Of a DNA stretch of 16,376 nucleotides, positions 7,862-14,424 are shown piece by piece. The notes under the pieces were generated by a model. The model was given only the letters and a program-made list of their open reading frames with translations, was not told where the DNA came from and did no database searches. Origin of the DNA: DASQPR01 sp035713725 (GTDB taxonomy: Bacteria > Actinomycetota > Actinomycetes > Mycobacteriales > Micromonosporaceae); assembly GCA_035713725.1 (NCBI GenBank), contig DASTMZ010000060.1:1-16376 (forward strand). The letters are read 5' to 3'. Within the stretch, counting starts at the first letter, position 1, and every line of letters starts with the position of its first letter. A program made the position numbers and the translations under genes.

Positions 7862-8170
7862 GTGAGCCCGCGCCGCCACCACCGTGCCGCCGCCGACGTG
7901 GCCCCGCTGGACGAAGATCGGGCCCGCCGCGGTGTGGAACACGTGCAGGCAACGCACGACGGCGACTGGTTTGTGCGGTCGATCCCGGGCGACGCGTCGG
8001 AAAAGACCTACCGGTGTCCGGGGTGTGATCAGGAGATCCCACCGGGCGTCGCGCACGTTGTGGTGTGGCCGGCCGACGGGCGCGGCGATCTGACCGATCG
8101 GCGGCACTGGCACACGTCGTGCTGGCAGTCACGCGACAGGCGAGCGCCGCGCCTGATCCGCCGGCGATGA
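7862..8170 (+). CDS. Small conserved actinobacterial protein with zinc-ribbon-like Cys/His motif
   Basis: 102 aa. It resembles a short protein conserved in Streptomyces and relatives that is often labelled 'ATP/GTP-binding protein' without support; I see no P-loop here. Visible order: basic N-terminus SPRRHHRAA, DGDWFVRSIPG in the middle, then YRCPGCDQEIPPG with a CxxC pair (about 58-61), VAHVVVW, and RRHWHTSCW near 82-90, ending in an Arg-rich tail. CxxC plus H-x-H-x-x-C could bind one zinc ion. The start GTG at 7862 is chosen because the conserved region begins there and TACCCT lies 6 nt upstream; longer in-frame extensions run back into the dehydrogenase gene. The alpha/beta hydrolase follows after 25 nt, suggesting one transcript. 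The function is unknown; nucleic-acid or protein binding is only a guess from the basic ends. Confidence 0.82.
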   Translation: MSPRRHHRAAADVAPLDEDRARRGVEHVQATHDGDWFVRSIPGDASEKTYRCPGCDQEIPPGVAHVVVWPADGRGDLTDRRHWHTSCWQSRDRRAPRLIRRR

Positions 8171-8195
8171 CCGCGACGAGGGGAGTGCGGCGCAC

Positions 8196-8990
8196 ATGAC
8201 GGCGATCCGCGCCAATTCGGTGCTGCCCGCGCGGCGCACCGACATCGAACTCGAGACGGCCGACGGCATCACGCTCGTCGGCGAGCTTGCCCTGCCGGCG
8301 GATCGCGATCCGGTGGCCACCATCGTGTGTCTGCATCCGTTGCCAACTCACGGCGGCATGATGGACAGCCACGTGTTTCGCAAGGCCGCGTGGCGATTGC
8401 CGGCGCTCGCCGAGGTCGCGGTGCTGAGATTCAACAGCCGGGGTACGGCGAGTGTGCGCGGCCGCAGCGGCGGCGAGTTCGGCAACGGCGTCACGGAGCG
8501 CTATGACGTGGCGGCCGCGATCGAATACGCGGACTTCGCGAACCTTCCGTCGATCTGGCTCGTCGGGTGGTCGTTCGGCACCGACCTCGTGCTGCGATAT
8601 GGATGTGATCCGAGCGTGGTCGGCGCGATCCTGTTGTCGCCGCCGCTTCGCGCGACGGGTCCGGCAGACCTTGCGGCCTGGGATGCCGCCGGCAAGCCGG
8701 TGGTGGCGCTGGTGCCCGAGTTCGACGACTACCTGCGACCGGACGAGGCACGAGAAAAGTTCGCCGCGATCCGGCAGGCCGAGGTGATCGGCGTACCAGG
8801 TGCCAAACACCTCTGGGTCGGCGACGCGGAGACAGTGCTGAACGAGATCGTGCGCCACGCCGCCCCGGCCTCGTACCCGCTGCCGACCGACTGGGCCGGC
8901 CCGATGACGTACGGCGACCCAACCGCGTACGCCGACCGCACCACGGCCGCGTTCGCCGACGTACCCATGCCGGACGTACCGACCGAGTAG
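8196..8990 (+). CDS. Alpha/beta hydrolase
   Basis: 264 aa, cytoplasmic (no signal peptide). A catalytic triad is readable: nucleophile S126 in the elbow GWSFGT, acid D177 in VPEFDDYL, and H205 in GAKHLW. An HP motif (CLHPLPTHGG) after the first central strand probably forms the oxyanion hole, and NSRGTASVRGRSGG fits the small-hydrolase family COG2945-like pattern. The C-terminal 40 residues (YPLPTDWAGPMTYGDP and on) are Pro/Tyr-rich and lie outside the core fold. The substrate is unknown; esters, thioesters or peptides are all possible, and the proximity of acyl-CoA genes does not decide it. Start ATG with GAGGGGAG about 10 nt upstream. It lies 25 nt after the small Cys/His gene and is probably co-transcribed. 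It converges on the coiled-coil gene at 9042, with only 51 nt between the stop codons and no clear terminator. Confidence 0.9.
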   Translation: MTAIRANSVLPARRTDIELETADGITLVGELALPADRDPVATIVCLHPLPTHGGMMDSHVFRKAAWRLPALAEVAVLRFNSRGTASVRGRSGGEFGNGVTERYDVAAAIEYADFANLPSIWLVGWSFGTDLVLRYGCDPSVVGAILLSPPLRATGPADLAAWDAAGKPVVALVPEFDDYLRPDEAREKFAAIRQAEVIGVPGAKHLWVGDAETVLNEIVRHAAPASYPLPTDWAGPMTYGDPTAYADRTTAAFADVPMPDVPTE

Positions 8991-9041
8991 GCGCTGCCGT
9001 CTGTCGCGGCGGCGGCGAGGGTACGTGTGCCGGCGTCGTGG

Positions 9042-11024
9042 CTATTTGCGGTTGCGGCCGGCGCTGACTGGAACGCCCTTCTTGAGCGCGACGGTTGGCG
9101 CGTCGCCGTCGGCGTCGTTCGACGCACCGCCGCGGCGGCGACCGTGATCGGTGTCGCGACCGCGTCGGCCGGTCGTCTTTCCGCCGTCGGACGCGTTGCC
9201 GTTGTCCGCGGTCTTGCTGTTGTCGGCGGTCGCATCGTCGTCGCCTGCCGTCGAGTTCTCAGCCGTCTCGGCGGTCTTGCTGTGGTCGTCGGTGTTGGCG
9301 GTCTTGGCGTCGGCGGCCTTGCCGTCGGCGACCTTGGCGTCGGCGTCGCCCGAGCCGTCCTGCCTTCTCGCGTCGGACTCTCGGTCGACGGCCGCCTTCG
9401 TCTCGACGGTCGGCCGGCTATCGGACGTTTCGGTGTCCGGCGAACCGGCCCGATTGCCTACGCCCGGCCGCGTCAGCGTCACGGTCTTGTCGCCGGCATC
9501 GACGTCGTCGTCGGTGCCGGTCGAGTCGAGTCCGGCCGGTCGCGTCAACGTGACCGTCTTGTCGTCGGCGTCGACGGCCACGTTCGCCGTCGTCGCATCG
9601 GAAGCACTGGTGCCGGCCGGGCGGGCCACGGTCGTCGCCTCCGACCGCCGGCTCGACGAGTCGCCGTCGGATGGGCCGCCACTCATCTGGATGGTGATGG
9701 TTGGTGACTCCTCGACCTCTTCAGTGATCTGGCCGCTGCGCCAGGTGCTTCGCACCTGTTCCGACTCGGCCCGGCCAGCGAGCGCCGCCTGGGCAGCGGA
9801 CGCCGCGTCTTCGCGCGCCAATACGGTCTGCACTCGCGCGTCGGCGACCTCTCGGTGCGCGGCGTCGGCCTCGGCCCGGGCCACCTGTGCGCGCTTCAGC
9901 GCACCAGCAGCCTCGTCCTGCGCGTTCACAACTTGTGCCTGGGTCGCCTCGAGAATGCGCGCCGATTCGGCAGCGCGCTGGTAGCTCGCCGCGGCTTGTT
10001 CGCTGTATGCGTGCGCCTTCTGCTCCGCGGCGGCGAGTTGTTGCCGGCTGGCGGCGGCCACCCGGTTTGCCTCGGACACGATTCGTTCCGCTTCGCCGCG
10101 CGCCGTACCCACGACTGCCTCGCGTTCCGCGCGCACTGCGTCACTCGCTCGACGCGCCGCGTCCTCGGCATGCGAGCGCGTGGTCACTGCATAGCGCTCG
10201 GCCTCGGTACGCATGGCAGACAGTTCCGACTCCTGCGCGTCGCGGCGCTGCGTGAGTTCCTTCTCGATCGCCGTACGCTGCTGCTCAACGTAGGCGTCGG
10301 CGTCTTGGCGTGCCGTGCTCGCGTAGGCCGTCGCCTCCGACACGACCCGTTCCGCGCGCGCGGTCGCTTCGGCCGTGATCTTGTTTGCCTTCTGCTGCGC
10401 GTCCTCGACGATCCGGGTGGCCGCCGCGGTCGCCTCGCTTGTCACGGACGCGGCATGGTGTCGCACCGATTCGACGTGCGCGTCGCTTTCGGCGCGCCGC
10501 TTGGCAGCGTGTTCCTCGGCGGCCTTCAACTCCGCGTCGAGTGCACGGCGCCGGTTCGCGCTCGCCTCGTCCTCTTCGCCTCGCCGAGCGGCGAGCGCCA
10601 CCTCGAAGTCGCGCACCGCGCTCATGCGTTCCGCCTGTGCGTCGGCGAGCGCGCGTTCGGCTTCTTCGCGGACATGACGGACGGAATCGTTGGCATTGCT
10701 GACGATCGCGGCGGCTTGTTCCTCCGCGAGTCGGAGGATCTGTTCGACGCGGGCGCCCAAATGGCTAAACGACGTCGCTTCGGTAATCGGACTGCGACTT
10801 CGGACCTCAGTGATCTCGCCACGAAGGGTTTCAGTCTCGGCGGCGAGCGTCTGCGCTTGGCGCAACGCCTCGTCTCGTTCGGCGGCGAGCGCGGTAATTT
10901 CCGCCTCAGCCTGCTCAACGTATGCACCGACCTGGCGCCTGTCGTAGCCGCGGATGACGAGCTCGAAGCCGAGGTTCATCGGCGCGGCTTCCCCCATTGC
11001 GAACAAATCTCCGCCCTGTGCCAT
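9042..11024 (-). CDS. FilP/DivIVA-like coiled-coil protein with long disordered acidic tail
   Basis: 660 aa, likely cytoskeletal/polarity scaffold. Residues about 18-38 hold the DivIVA-like N-terminal motif LGFELVIRGYDRRQVGAYVEQ, closely like Streptomyces FilP (GFELVRRGYDRAQV from memory). FSHLGARVEQILRLAEEQA near 90-110 is the second FilP-type signature. About 40-425 is almost uninterrupted coiled coil rich in Ala, Glu, Arg and Gln, including five consecutive 11-residue repeats (197-251). About 430-660 is low-complexity, Asp/Thr/Ala/Lys-rich and probably disordered, with DKTVTLTRP twice and many TV dipeptides. The start at 11024 is preferred because GAGGA (11033-11037) lies 8 nt upstream and the paralog at 12577 also begins MAQ; an ATG at 11033 is possible. 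The neighbouring paralog recalls the adjacent scy and filP of Streptomyces. At 660 aa it is longer than FilP (about 310) and shorter than Scy. Confidence 0.88.
   Translation of the reverse strand: MAQGGDLFAMGEAAPMNLGFELVIRGYDRRQVGAYVEQAEAEITALAAERDEALRQAQTLAAETETLRGEITEVRSRSPITEATSFSHLGARVEQILRLAEEQAAAIVSNANDSVRHVREEAERALADAQAERMSAVRDFEVALAARRGEEDEASANRRRALDAELKAAEEHAAKRRAESDAHVESVRHHAASVTSEATAAATRIVEDAQQKANKITAEATARAERVVSEATAYASTARQDADAYVEQQRTAIEKELTQRRDAQESELSAMRTEAERYAVTTRSHAEDAARRASDAVRAEREAVVGTARGEAERIVSEANRVAAASRQQLAAAEQKAHAYSEQAAASYQRAAESARILEATQAQVVNAQDEAAGALKRAQVARAEADAAHREVADARVQTVLAREDAASAAQAALAGRAESEQVRSTWRSGQITEEVEESPTITIQMSGGPSDGDSSSRRSEATTVARPAGTSASDATTANVAVDADDKTVTLTRPAGLDSTGTDDDVDAGDKTVTLTRPGVGNRAGSPDTETSDSRPTVETKAAVDRESDARRQDGSGDADAKVADGKAADAKTANTDDHSKTAETAENSTAGDDDATADNSKTADNGNASDGGKTTGRRGRDTDHGRRRGGASNDADGDAPTVALKKGVPVSAGRNRK
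9465..9563 (-). repeat. Twofold 9-residue repeat in the disordered tail
   Basis: The nonapeptide DKTVTLTRP is encoded at 9537-9563 and again at 9465-9491, 24 residues apart, each copy preceded by an Asp-rich stretch (DADD, DVDAG). Synonymous differences between the copies (ACG/ACC, GTC/GTG, TTG/CTG, CGA/CGG) suggest that the peptide rather than the DNA is conserved. Confidence 0.8.
10272..10436 (-). repeat. Five hendecad coiled-coil repeats (33-bp period)
   Basis: Residues 197-251 divide cleanly into five 11-residue units: EATAAATRIVE, DAQQKANKITA, EATARAERVVS, EATAYASTARQ and DADAYVEQQRT. Hendecads give a nearly straight or slightly right-handed coiled coil; Scy and FilP are known to mix hendecads and heptads. 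Confidence 0.75.
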
Positions 11025-11042
11025 GGGCTCCATCCTCACACG

Positions 11043-11089
11043 GTTTGTCCCGTCGCGCAGGGGATACTCACCGACACAACGGGACAAAC
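11043..11089. promoter_or_regulatory. 11-bp perfect inverted repeat straddling the coiled-coil gene promoter
   Basis: GTTTGTCCCGT (11043-11053) and ACGGGACAAAC (11079-11089) are exact reverse complements separated by 25 nt, 19-65 nt upstream of the start at 11024. The minus-strand hexamer GAGTAT (11064-11069) lies between the arms. It may be a paired operator flanking the -10 region or, if transcription starts upstream, an RNA stem in the 5' untranslated region. Confidence 0.55.
11064..11069 (-). promoter_or_regulatory. Candidate -10 element shared by the two coiled-coil genes
   Basis: On the minus strand GAGTATCCCC occurs here, about 40 nt before the ATG, and GAGTATTCCCC occurs directly before the ATG of the paralog (12584-12589). 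GAGTAT keeps the A and final T that are most conserved in -10 boxes. No -35 is apparent. Confidence 0.3.
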
Positions 11090-11306
11090 GCGACTGAGTG
11101 TTACCTGGGAGTATGGGCGATTCCGCGAACCTGTGCGGCGTCGCCGCTATCAACCCGTACGGAGGTCGTGCCCCCGCGTTTGATCGCCGTGGCCGCGACG
11201 ATTCCGGGCTCGATCACTGTATAACTAGCCGGCACGTTGCCGCGCCCGCGGTAGCAATTTCGACGCGCGAATTTCCATACCGCGCGGATTCCGTTGCGAT
11301 ATTGCG

Positions 11307-11339
11307 CGAAGTCCGGTGGCCGCACGCCACCGGACTTCG
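11307..11339 (-). terminator. Strong hairpin terminator after the second coiled-coil gene
   Basis: CGAAGTCCGGTGGC (11307-11320) is the exact reverse complement of 11326-11339, a 14-bp stem with a 5-nt loop, 23 nt past the stop codon of the minus-strand gene ending at 11363. No U-run follows. It separates the two coiled-coil genes into different transcripts. The rest of the gap, 11090-11306, holds no gene; an AT-rich spot TATAACTA near 11220 is the only promoter-like sequence there. Confidence 0.75.
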
Positions 11340-11362
11340 TACATCGGCTCTGCCGCGGAAAC

Positions 11363-12577
11363 CTAGGCCTCGGCGGACACCTTGTTGGGCTTGTCGTCTC
11401 TCGGCGCGGTCGGCTGCTGCGGGACGATGCCGGCCAGACCGGAGAGCATCTGACCGAGCTGTGTCGTGACGGCGTCCTTCTGCCGCGTGAGCTCCTCGAC
11501 CTCGCGACGCGCATGCTGCGTAAGGGCATCGGCCTCGGACCGGGCCTCGCCGACCATCCGGTTCGCCTCGCTGCGCGCCTCGCTGACCGTCTTGTCCGCC
11601 AACGCCTTCGCCTTGTCGATGGTGTCGGTCGCGGTGCGCTCGGACTCGACGCGGCGCGCCTCGGCACGCAGCTCGATCTCCTTGGCGCGCTCCTCGGCGG
11701 TCCGGGCACGAAGATCTGCCTCGCTCACCAACTTCTGGGTCGCGGCGACGGCGGCCGCGTGACGCTGGCCTTCCTCGCGTTCCGCCTTCTCGCGACGCTC
11801 GGCGATCTCGAGCTGCAGCGACTGCAGATCCTTGTCCCGCTTGTCTCGAGCATCGGCGAGCATCTTCGTCGCCTCGGCGCGCTTCTCCTCCGCCTCGCGC
11901 GCGGCCTTCGCCCGCAGCTGAGTGATCTCACGTTCGGCGGTGGCGCGCAGTGTCGCAACCTCACGCTCCACGGTGGCCTTCATCTCGGCAACCTCGTGGG
12001 CAGTGGCGGCGCGCAGCTGCTTTGTGTCCCGCTCCGCGTCGGCACGAAGGGTGTCTGCCTCACGCCGCGCCTGCACACGGGTCTCAGCCGCTTCGCGCTC
12101 CGCGGCGTTGCGCATGTTGCCCGCTTCGCGCTCGGCGGTCGCCTTCATCGCGGCCGATTCGGCACGCGCCTTGTCGGTGATCTCGCGCGCCTCGAGCTTG
12201 GAGCCGGACACGATGCCCTCGGCCTCGCGCTTCGACTCGCCACGGTGATCGTTGGCCTGCTCTTCGGCGAGCCGGAGGATCTGCTCGACGCGCGTGCCGA
12301 GGCCAGACAACGTCGGCTTGTTGTTCTCCTCGAGTTGCTTATTGGAATCGGTGAGCTTCTGCTCGGTGGTGGTCAGCCGTTGCTCGGCCTGACGGAGCCG
12401 GCGCTGAGCATCCACCGCGCGCTGCTCGGCCTCCGTGCGCGCCTGCTCGGCCTGAGCGAGCGCGGCGTTGACCCGCTGCACGTACGAGTCGACCTGCGCT
12501 GGGTCGTACCCGCGAATTTTGACGCTGAACTCGCCGTCTTGCGCGTTGTCGAAGAAGGCAGTCGATTGCTGGGCCAT
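11363..12577 (-). CDS. FilP-like coiled-coil protein (intermediate-filament-like)
   Basis: 404 aa, predicted cytoplasmic scaffold related to Streptomyces FilP. Residues about 16-37 contain FSVKIRGYDPAQVDSYVQRV (DivIVA-like N-terminal motif); LSGLGTRVEQILRLAEEQA near 90-110 is the FilP signature; the remainder is coiled coil, with nine consecutive 11-residue units at 144-242. The end, ELTRQKDAVTTQLGQMLSGL, parallels the FilP C-terminus (LTNRRDSINAQLTNVREML from memory), followed by a short Pro/Lys tail. The start at 12577 is chosen by alignment with the paralog (both begin MAQ); no good Shine-Dalgarno sequence is present, and GAGTAT lies 6 nt upstream, so a leaderless mRNA is possible. An upstream ATG at 12634 gives an unrelated-looking extension. 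It probably acts in polar growth or cell shape together with a DivIVA protein, by family analogy only. Confidence 0.88.
   Translation of the reverse strand: MAQQSTAFFDNAQDGEFSVKIRGYDPAQVDSYVQRVNAALAQAEQARTEAEQRAVDAQRRLRQAEQRLTTTEQKLTDSNKQLEENNKPTLSGLGTRVEQILRLAEEQANDHRGESKREAEGIVSGSKLEAREITDKARAESAAMKATAEREAGNMRNAAEREAAETRVQARREADTLRADAERDTKQLRAATAHEVAEMKATVEREVATLRATAEREITQLRAKAAREAEEKRAEATKMLADARDKRDKDLQSLQLEIAERREKAEREEGQRHAAAVAATQKLVSEADLRARTAEERAKEIELRAEARRVESERTATDTIDKAKALADKTVSEARSEANRMVGEARSEADALTQHARREVEELTRQKDAVTTQLGQMLSGLAGIVPQQPTAPRDDKPNKVSAEA
11852..12148 (-). repeat. Nine consecutive hendecad coiled-coil repeats
   Basis: Residues 144-242 split without any gap into nine 11-residue units, beginning MKATAEREAGN, MRNAAEREAAE, TRVQARREADT and LRADAERDTKQ and ending KRAEATKMLAD. 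The common pattern is [ML]-[KR]-x-x-A-x-R-E-x-x-x. The DNA shows the corresponding 33-bp period (GCCTC/CTCGCGTTCGGC-like words recur on the plus strand). Confidence 0.85.
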
Positions 12578-12583
12578 TGGGGA

Positions 12584-12589
12584 ATACTC
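12584..12589 (-). promoter_or_regulatory. Candidate -10 element of the FilP-like gene
   Basis: Minus-strand GAGTAT, then TCCCCA, then ATG: exactly 6 nt between hexamer and start codon, compatible with a leaderless transcript. The same GAGTATnCCC string lies upstream of the neighbouring paralog. Confidence 0.3.
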
Positions 12590-12661
12590 GCAGACATCCG
12601 AGGGCAGATAGCAGCCAGGTTGAGAGAACGGCACACGCTCCGCCGCGACTTTATCGTCAGC

Positions 12662-12679
12662 GTCTGGTAAGCGCCAGAC
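12662..12679. other. Short inverted repeat upstream of the FilP-like gene
   Basis: GTCTGG-TAAGCG-CCAGAC is a perfect 6-bp inverted repeat, 85 nt upstream of the FilP-like start and about 105 nt past the ccr stop. It may be an operator or part of the ccr transcript end. Confidence 0.25.
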
Positions 12680-12693
12680 CCGGATCCCTCCGG

Positions 12694-12714
12694 TGGCCCG
12701 CGATGACCGGGCCA
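12694..12714 (-). terminator. Hairpin, probable ccr terminator
   Basis: TGGCCCG-CGATGAC-CGGGCCA is a 7-bp stem with a 7-nt loop, about 70 nt beyond the ccr stop on the minus strand. No U-tract. The moderate stem makes this a tentative call. Confidence 0.45.
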
Positions 12715-12745
12715 GATGCCCGAAGCGGCCGCGGGCGGCGGTGCT

Positions 12746-12797
12746 GGGCGTGGTCAGCGGTCGCGGGCGGGGGGCCGGGCGTGATCAGCGGCCGCGG
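12746..12797. repeat. Imperfect 21-bp direct repeat at the 3' end of ccr
   Basis: 12777-12797 (containing the last codons and stop of ccr) and 12746-12766 match at 19 of 21 positions, 31 nt apart, beginning GGGCGTG(A/G)TCAGCGG. It looks like a small local duplication of the gene end. Confidence 0.6.
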
Positions 12798-14140
12798 AAT
12801 CGCTCGATCGCGTCAATGTGCTTGGCTCGCAAGACCGGATCACGAACGCCGAGGCCTTCGGCGGGCGCCAGGCACAGCACGCCCACCTTGCCCTGATGTG
12901 CGTTGCGGTGCACCTCGTATGCCGCCTGACCGGTCTGTTCCAACGGATACGCCTTGGACAGCGTGGGATGGATGGCACCACGGGCGATCAGGCGGTTCGC
13001 CTCCCACGCCTCCCGGTAGTTCGCGAAGTGCGAGCCGATGATCCGCTTCAGGTTCATCCACAGGTACCGGTTGTCGTATTGGTGCAGGAACCCGGATGTG
13101 GACGCGCACGTGACGATCGTGCCGCCGCGCTTGGCGACGTAGACGCTGACGCCGAACGTCTCGCGGCCCGGATGTTCGAACACGATGTCGGGATCCTCGC
13201 CGCCGGTCAGCTCACGGATGCGCTCACCGAACCGTCGCCACTCGTCGGTGTCCTGCGTGATCTCGTCCTTCCAGAAGGTAAATCCCTCGGCGTCGCGATC
13301 GATGACGAGGTCTGCGCCCATCCGCCGGCACAGCTCGGCCTTCTCCGGACTCGATACCACGCACACCGGTGTTGCGCCGCCGTTGAGCGCGAGTTGGGTG
13401 GCGTACGACCCGAGGCCGCCGGACGCGCCCCAGATAAGTACGGTGTCGCCCTGCTTCATCGCCGCGCCGTGGTGCGACACCAGTTGGCGGTACGCCGTCG
13501 AGTTGACCAGGCCGGGTGCGGCGGCCTCCTCCCACGACAGATGGGCCGGCTTCGGCATGAGTTGGTTGGACTTGACGATGGCAAGCTCGGCGAGCCCACC
13601 GAAGTTCGTCTCGAAGCCCCAGATGCGCTGCTGCGGATCGAGCATCGTGTCGTCGTGCCCGGCGGCATCCTCCAGTTCTACGGACAGGCAATGCGCCACC
13701 ACCTCGTCACCGGGGTGCCATTTGGTGACACCGGCACCGGTGCGCAACACGACACCGGCGGCGTCCGAGCCCACCACGTGGTAGGGCAGGTCATGCTTGC
13801 GTGCGAGCTCTGAGGTCCGCGCGTACTTCTGCAGGAACTTAAAGGTCGCGATCGGCTCGAAGATCGACGTCCACACCGTGTTGTAGTTGATGGCGCTCGC
13901 CATCACCGCGATCAGCGCTTCGCCCGGGCCGACCTCCGGCGTGGGTACGTCAATGACCTGAAGCGACTTGCGCGGATCTTTGTCGTGGCTGTCTAAACCA
14001 TCAAAGAGGTGTACGTCCTCGGCTCGCACCGCCACGCCGCGGTATTGCTCGGGGATGTCGACGTCCTTGACGGTGCGCAGGACGGCTGCCGGATCGGTGG
14101 CGCCGTCCGCCGCCATGACGACCTCGAGGATCTCCTGCAT
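12785..14140 (-). CDS. ccr: Crotonyl-CoA carboxylase/reductase
   Basis: 451 aa, medium-chain reductase family enzyme converting crotonyl-CoA, CO2 and NADPH to (2S)-ethylmalonyl-CoA; it serves the ethylmalonyl-CoA pathway and polyketide extender-unit supply. Seen: INYNTVWTSIFEP (84-96), GSDAAGVVLRTG, the NADPH-binding IWGASGGLGSYA (236-247), and the CO2-pocket residues N87, F176, E177 and H371. These correspond, with a constant offset of +6, to the Asn81, Phe170, Glu171 and His365 described in the Kitasatospora setae enzyme, so a carboxylating enzyme is expected. Full length for the family. The start ATG at 14140 has GGAAGG 9 nt upstream. The mutase (ecm/meaA) that usually works with it is not in this window. 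A palindrome TTACT-GGCA-AGTAA lies about 100 nt upstream. The gene is divergent from the DUF222/HNH gene; the gap 14141-14441 holds only inverted repeats and promoter-like signals. Confidence 0.96.
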   Translation of the reverse strand: MQEILEVVMAADGATDPAAVLRTVKDVDIPEQYRGVAVRAEDVHLFDGLDSHDKDPRKSLQVIDVPTPEVGPGEALIAVMASAINYNTVWTSIFEPIATFKFLQKYARTSELARKHDLPYHVVGSDAAGVVLRTGAGVTKWHPGDEVVAHCLSVELEDAAGHDDTMLDPQQRIWGFETNFGGLAELAIVKSNQLMPKPAHLSWEEAAAPGLVNSTAYRQLVSHHGAAMKQGDTVLIWGASGGLGSYATQLALNGGATPVCVVSSPEKAELCRRMGADLVIDRDAEGFTFWKDEITQDTDEWRRFGERIRELTGGEDPDIVFEHPGRETFGVSVYVAKRGGTIVTCASTSGFLHQYDNRYLWMNLKRIIGSHFANYREAWEANRLIARGAIHPTLSKAYPLEQTGQAAYEVHRNAHQGKVGVLCLAPAEGLGVRDPVLRAKHIDAIERFRGR

Positions 14141-14236
14141 GCCGGGCCGCCTTCCGGTCGACGCATCACGGCGCGAAGTCGGTGACGCAGCGCATGGACA
14201 CCGTCACGCAACGCGTGGAGCCTGTGGCGTCGGAGG

Positions 14237-14250
14237 TTACTGGCAAGTAA
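14237..14250. promoter_or_regulatory. Palindromic candidate operator upstream of ccr
   Basis: TTACT-GGCA-AGTAA is a perfect 5-bp inverted repeat with a 4-nt spacer, 97-110 nt upstream of the ccr start. Its size and symmetry suit a TetR-type regulator, a class that often controls acyl-CoA genes in actinobacteria; no specific regulator can be named. Confidence 0.45.
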
Positions 14251-14321
14251 GTCCGACCGGAACCACCTTGTGAGTTAATCCACCAAGGTCGGCGCGATCG
14301 CGCGCAAACGTGCGTTTAGGG

Positions 14322-14382
14322 CGGTCGATCCGCGCGCAAACGCGCGGCGCGGCTCGACCGCGTCGCACACCATGTGCGACGC
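14322..14382. repeat. Cluster of nested and adjacent inverted repeats
   Basis: GCGGTCGA (14322-14329) pairs with TCGACCGC (14354-14361), enclosing CCGCGCG/CGCGCGG (about 14331-14347). Immediately after comes GCGTCGCACA-CCA-TGTGCGACGC (14360-14382), a perfect 10-bp hairpin. A further GCGCGCAAACGTGCG at about 14301-14315 resembles the GCGCGCAAACGCGCG in the nested hairpin. The cluster lies between divergent ccr and the DUF222/HNH gene and could be a regulatory site or remnant of a mobile-element end. Confidence 0.6.
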
Positions 14383-14424
14383 CGCATAGTCGCAGTTCGC
14401 AGGCATTGTGACGGCGGTTGCTCG

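Noticed and set aside
7812..8858. 348-codon open frame on the minus strand
   Set aside because: Overlaps the mini-protein and hydrolase genes on the other strand, which have conserved motifs; its own translation shows none.
9855..11183. 442-codon open frame on the plus strand
   Set aside because: Antisense of the coiled-coil gene; Arg/Leu/Gly-rich without recognisable domains, while the minus strand has FilP motifs and hendecads.
10272..12148. Regular 33-bp periodic sequence considered as a CRISPR or DNA satellite
   Set aside because: The period is that of 11-codon coiled-coil units inside open frames; the units are not identical at DNA level and there are no spacers.
11294..12670. 458-codon open frame on the plus strand
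   Set aside because: Antisense of the FilP-like gene; the Leu/Gly/Arg-rich repeats mirror the 33-bp period of the real coding strand.
12818..13813. 331-codon open frame on the plus strand
   Set aside because: Antisense of ccr, whose catalytic residues are all intact on the minus strand.
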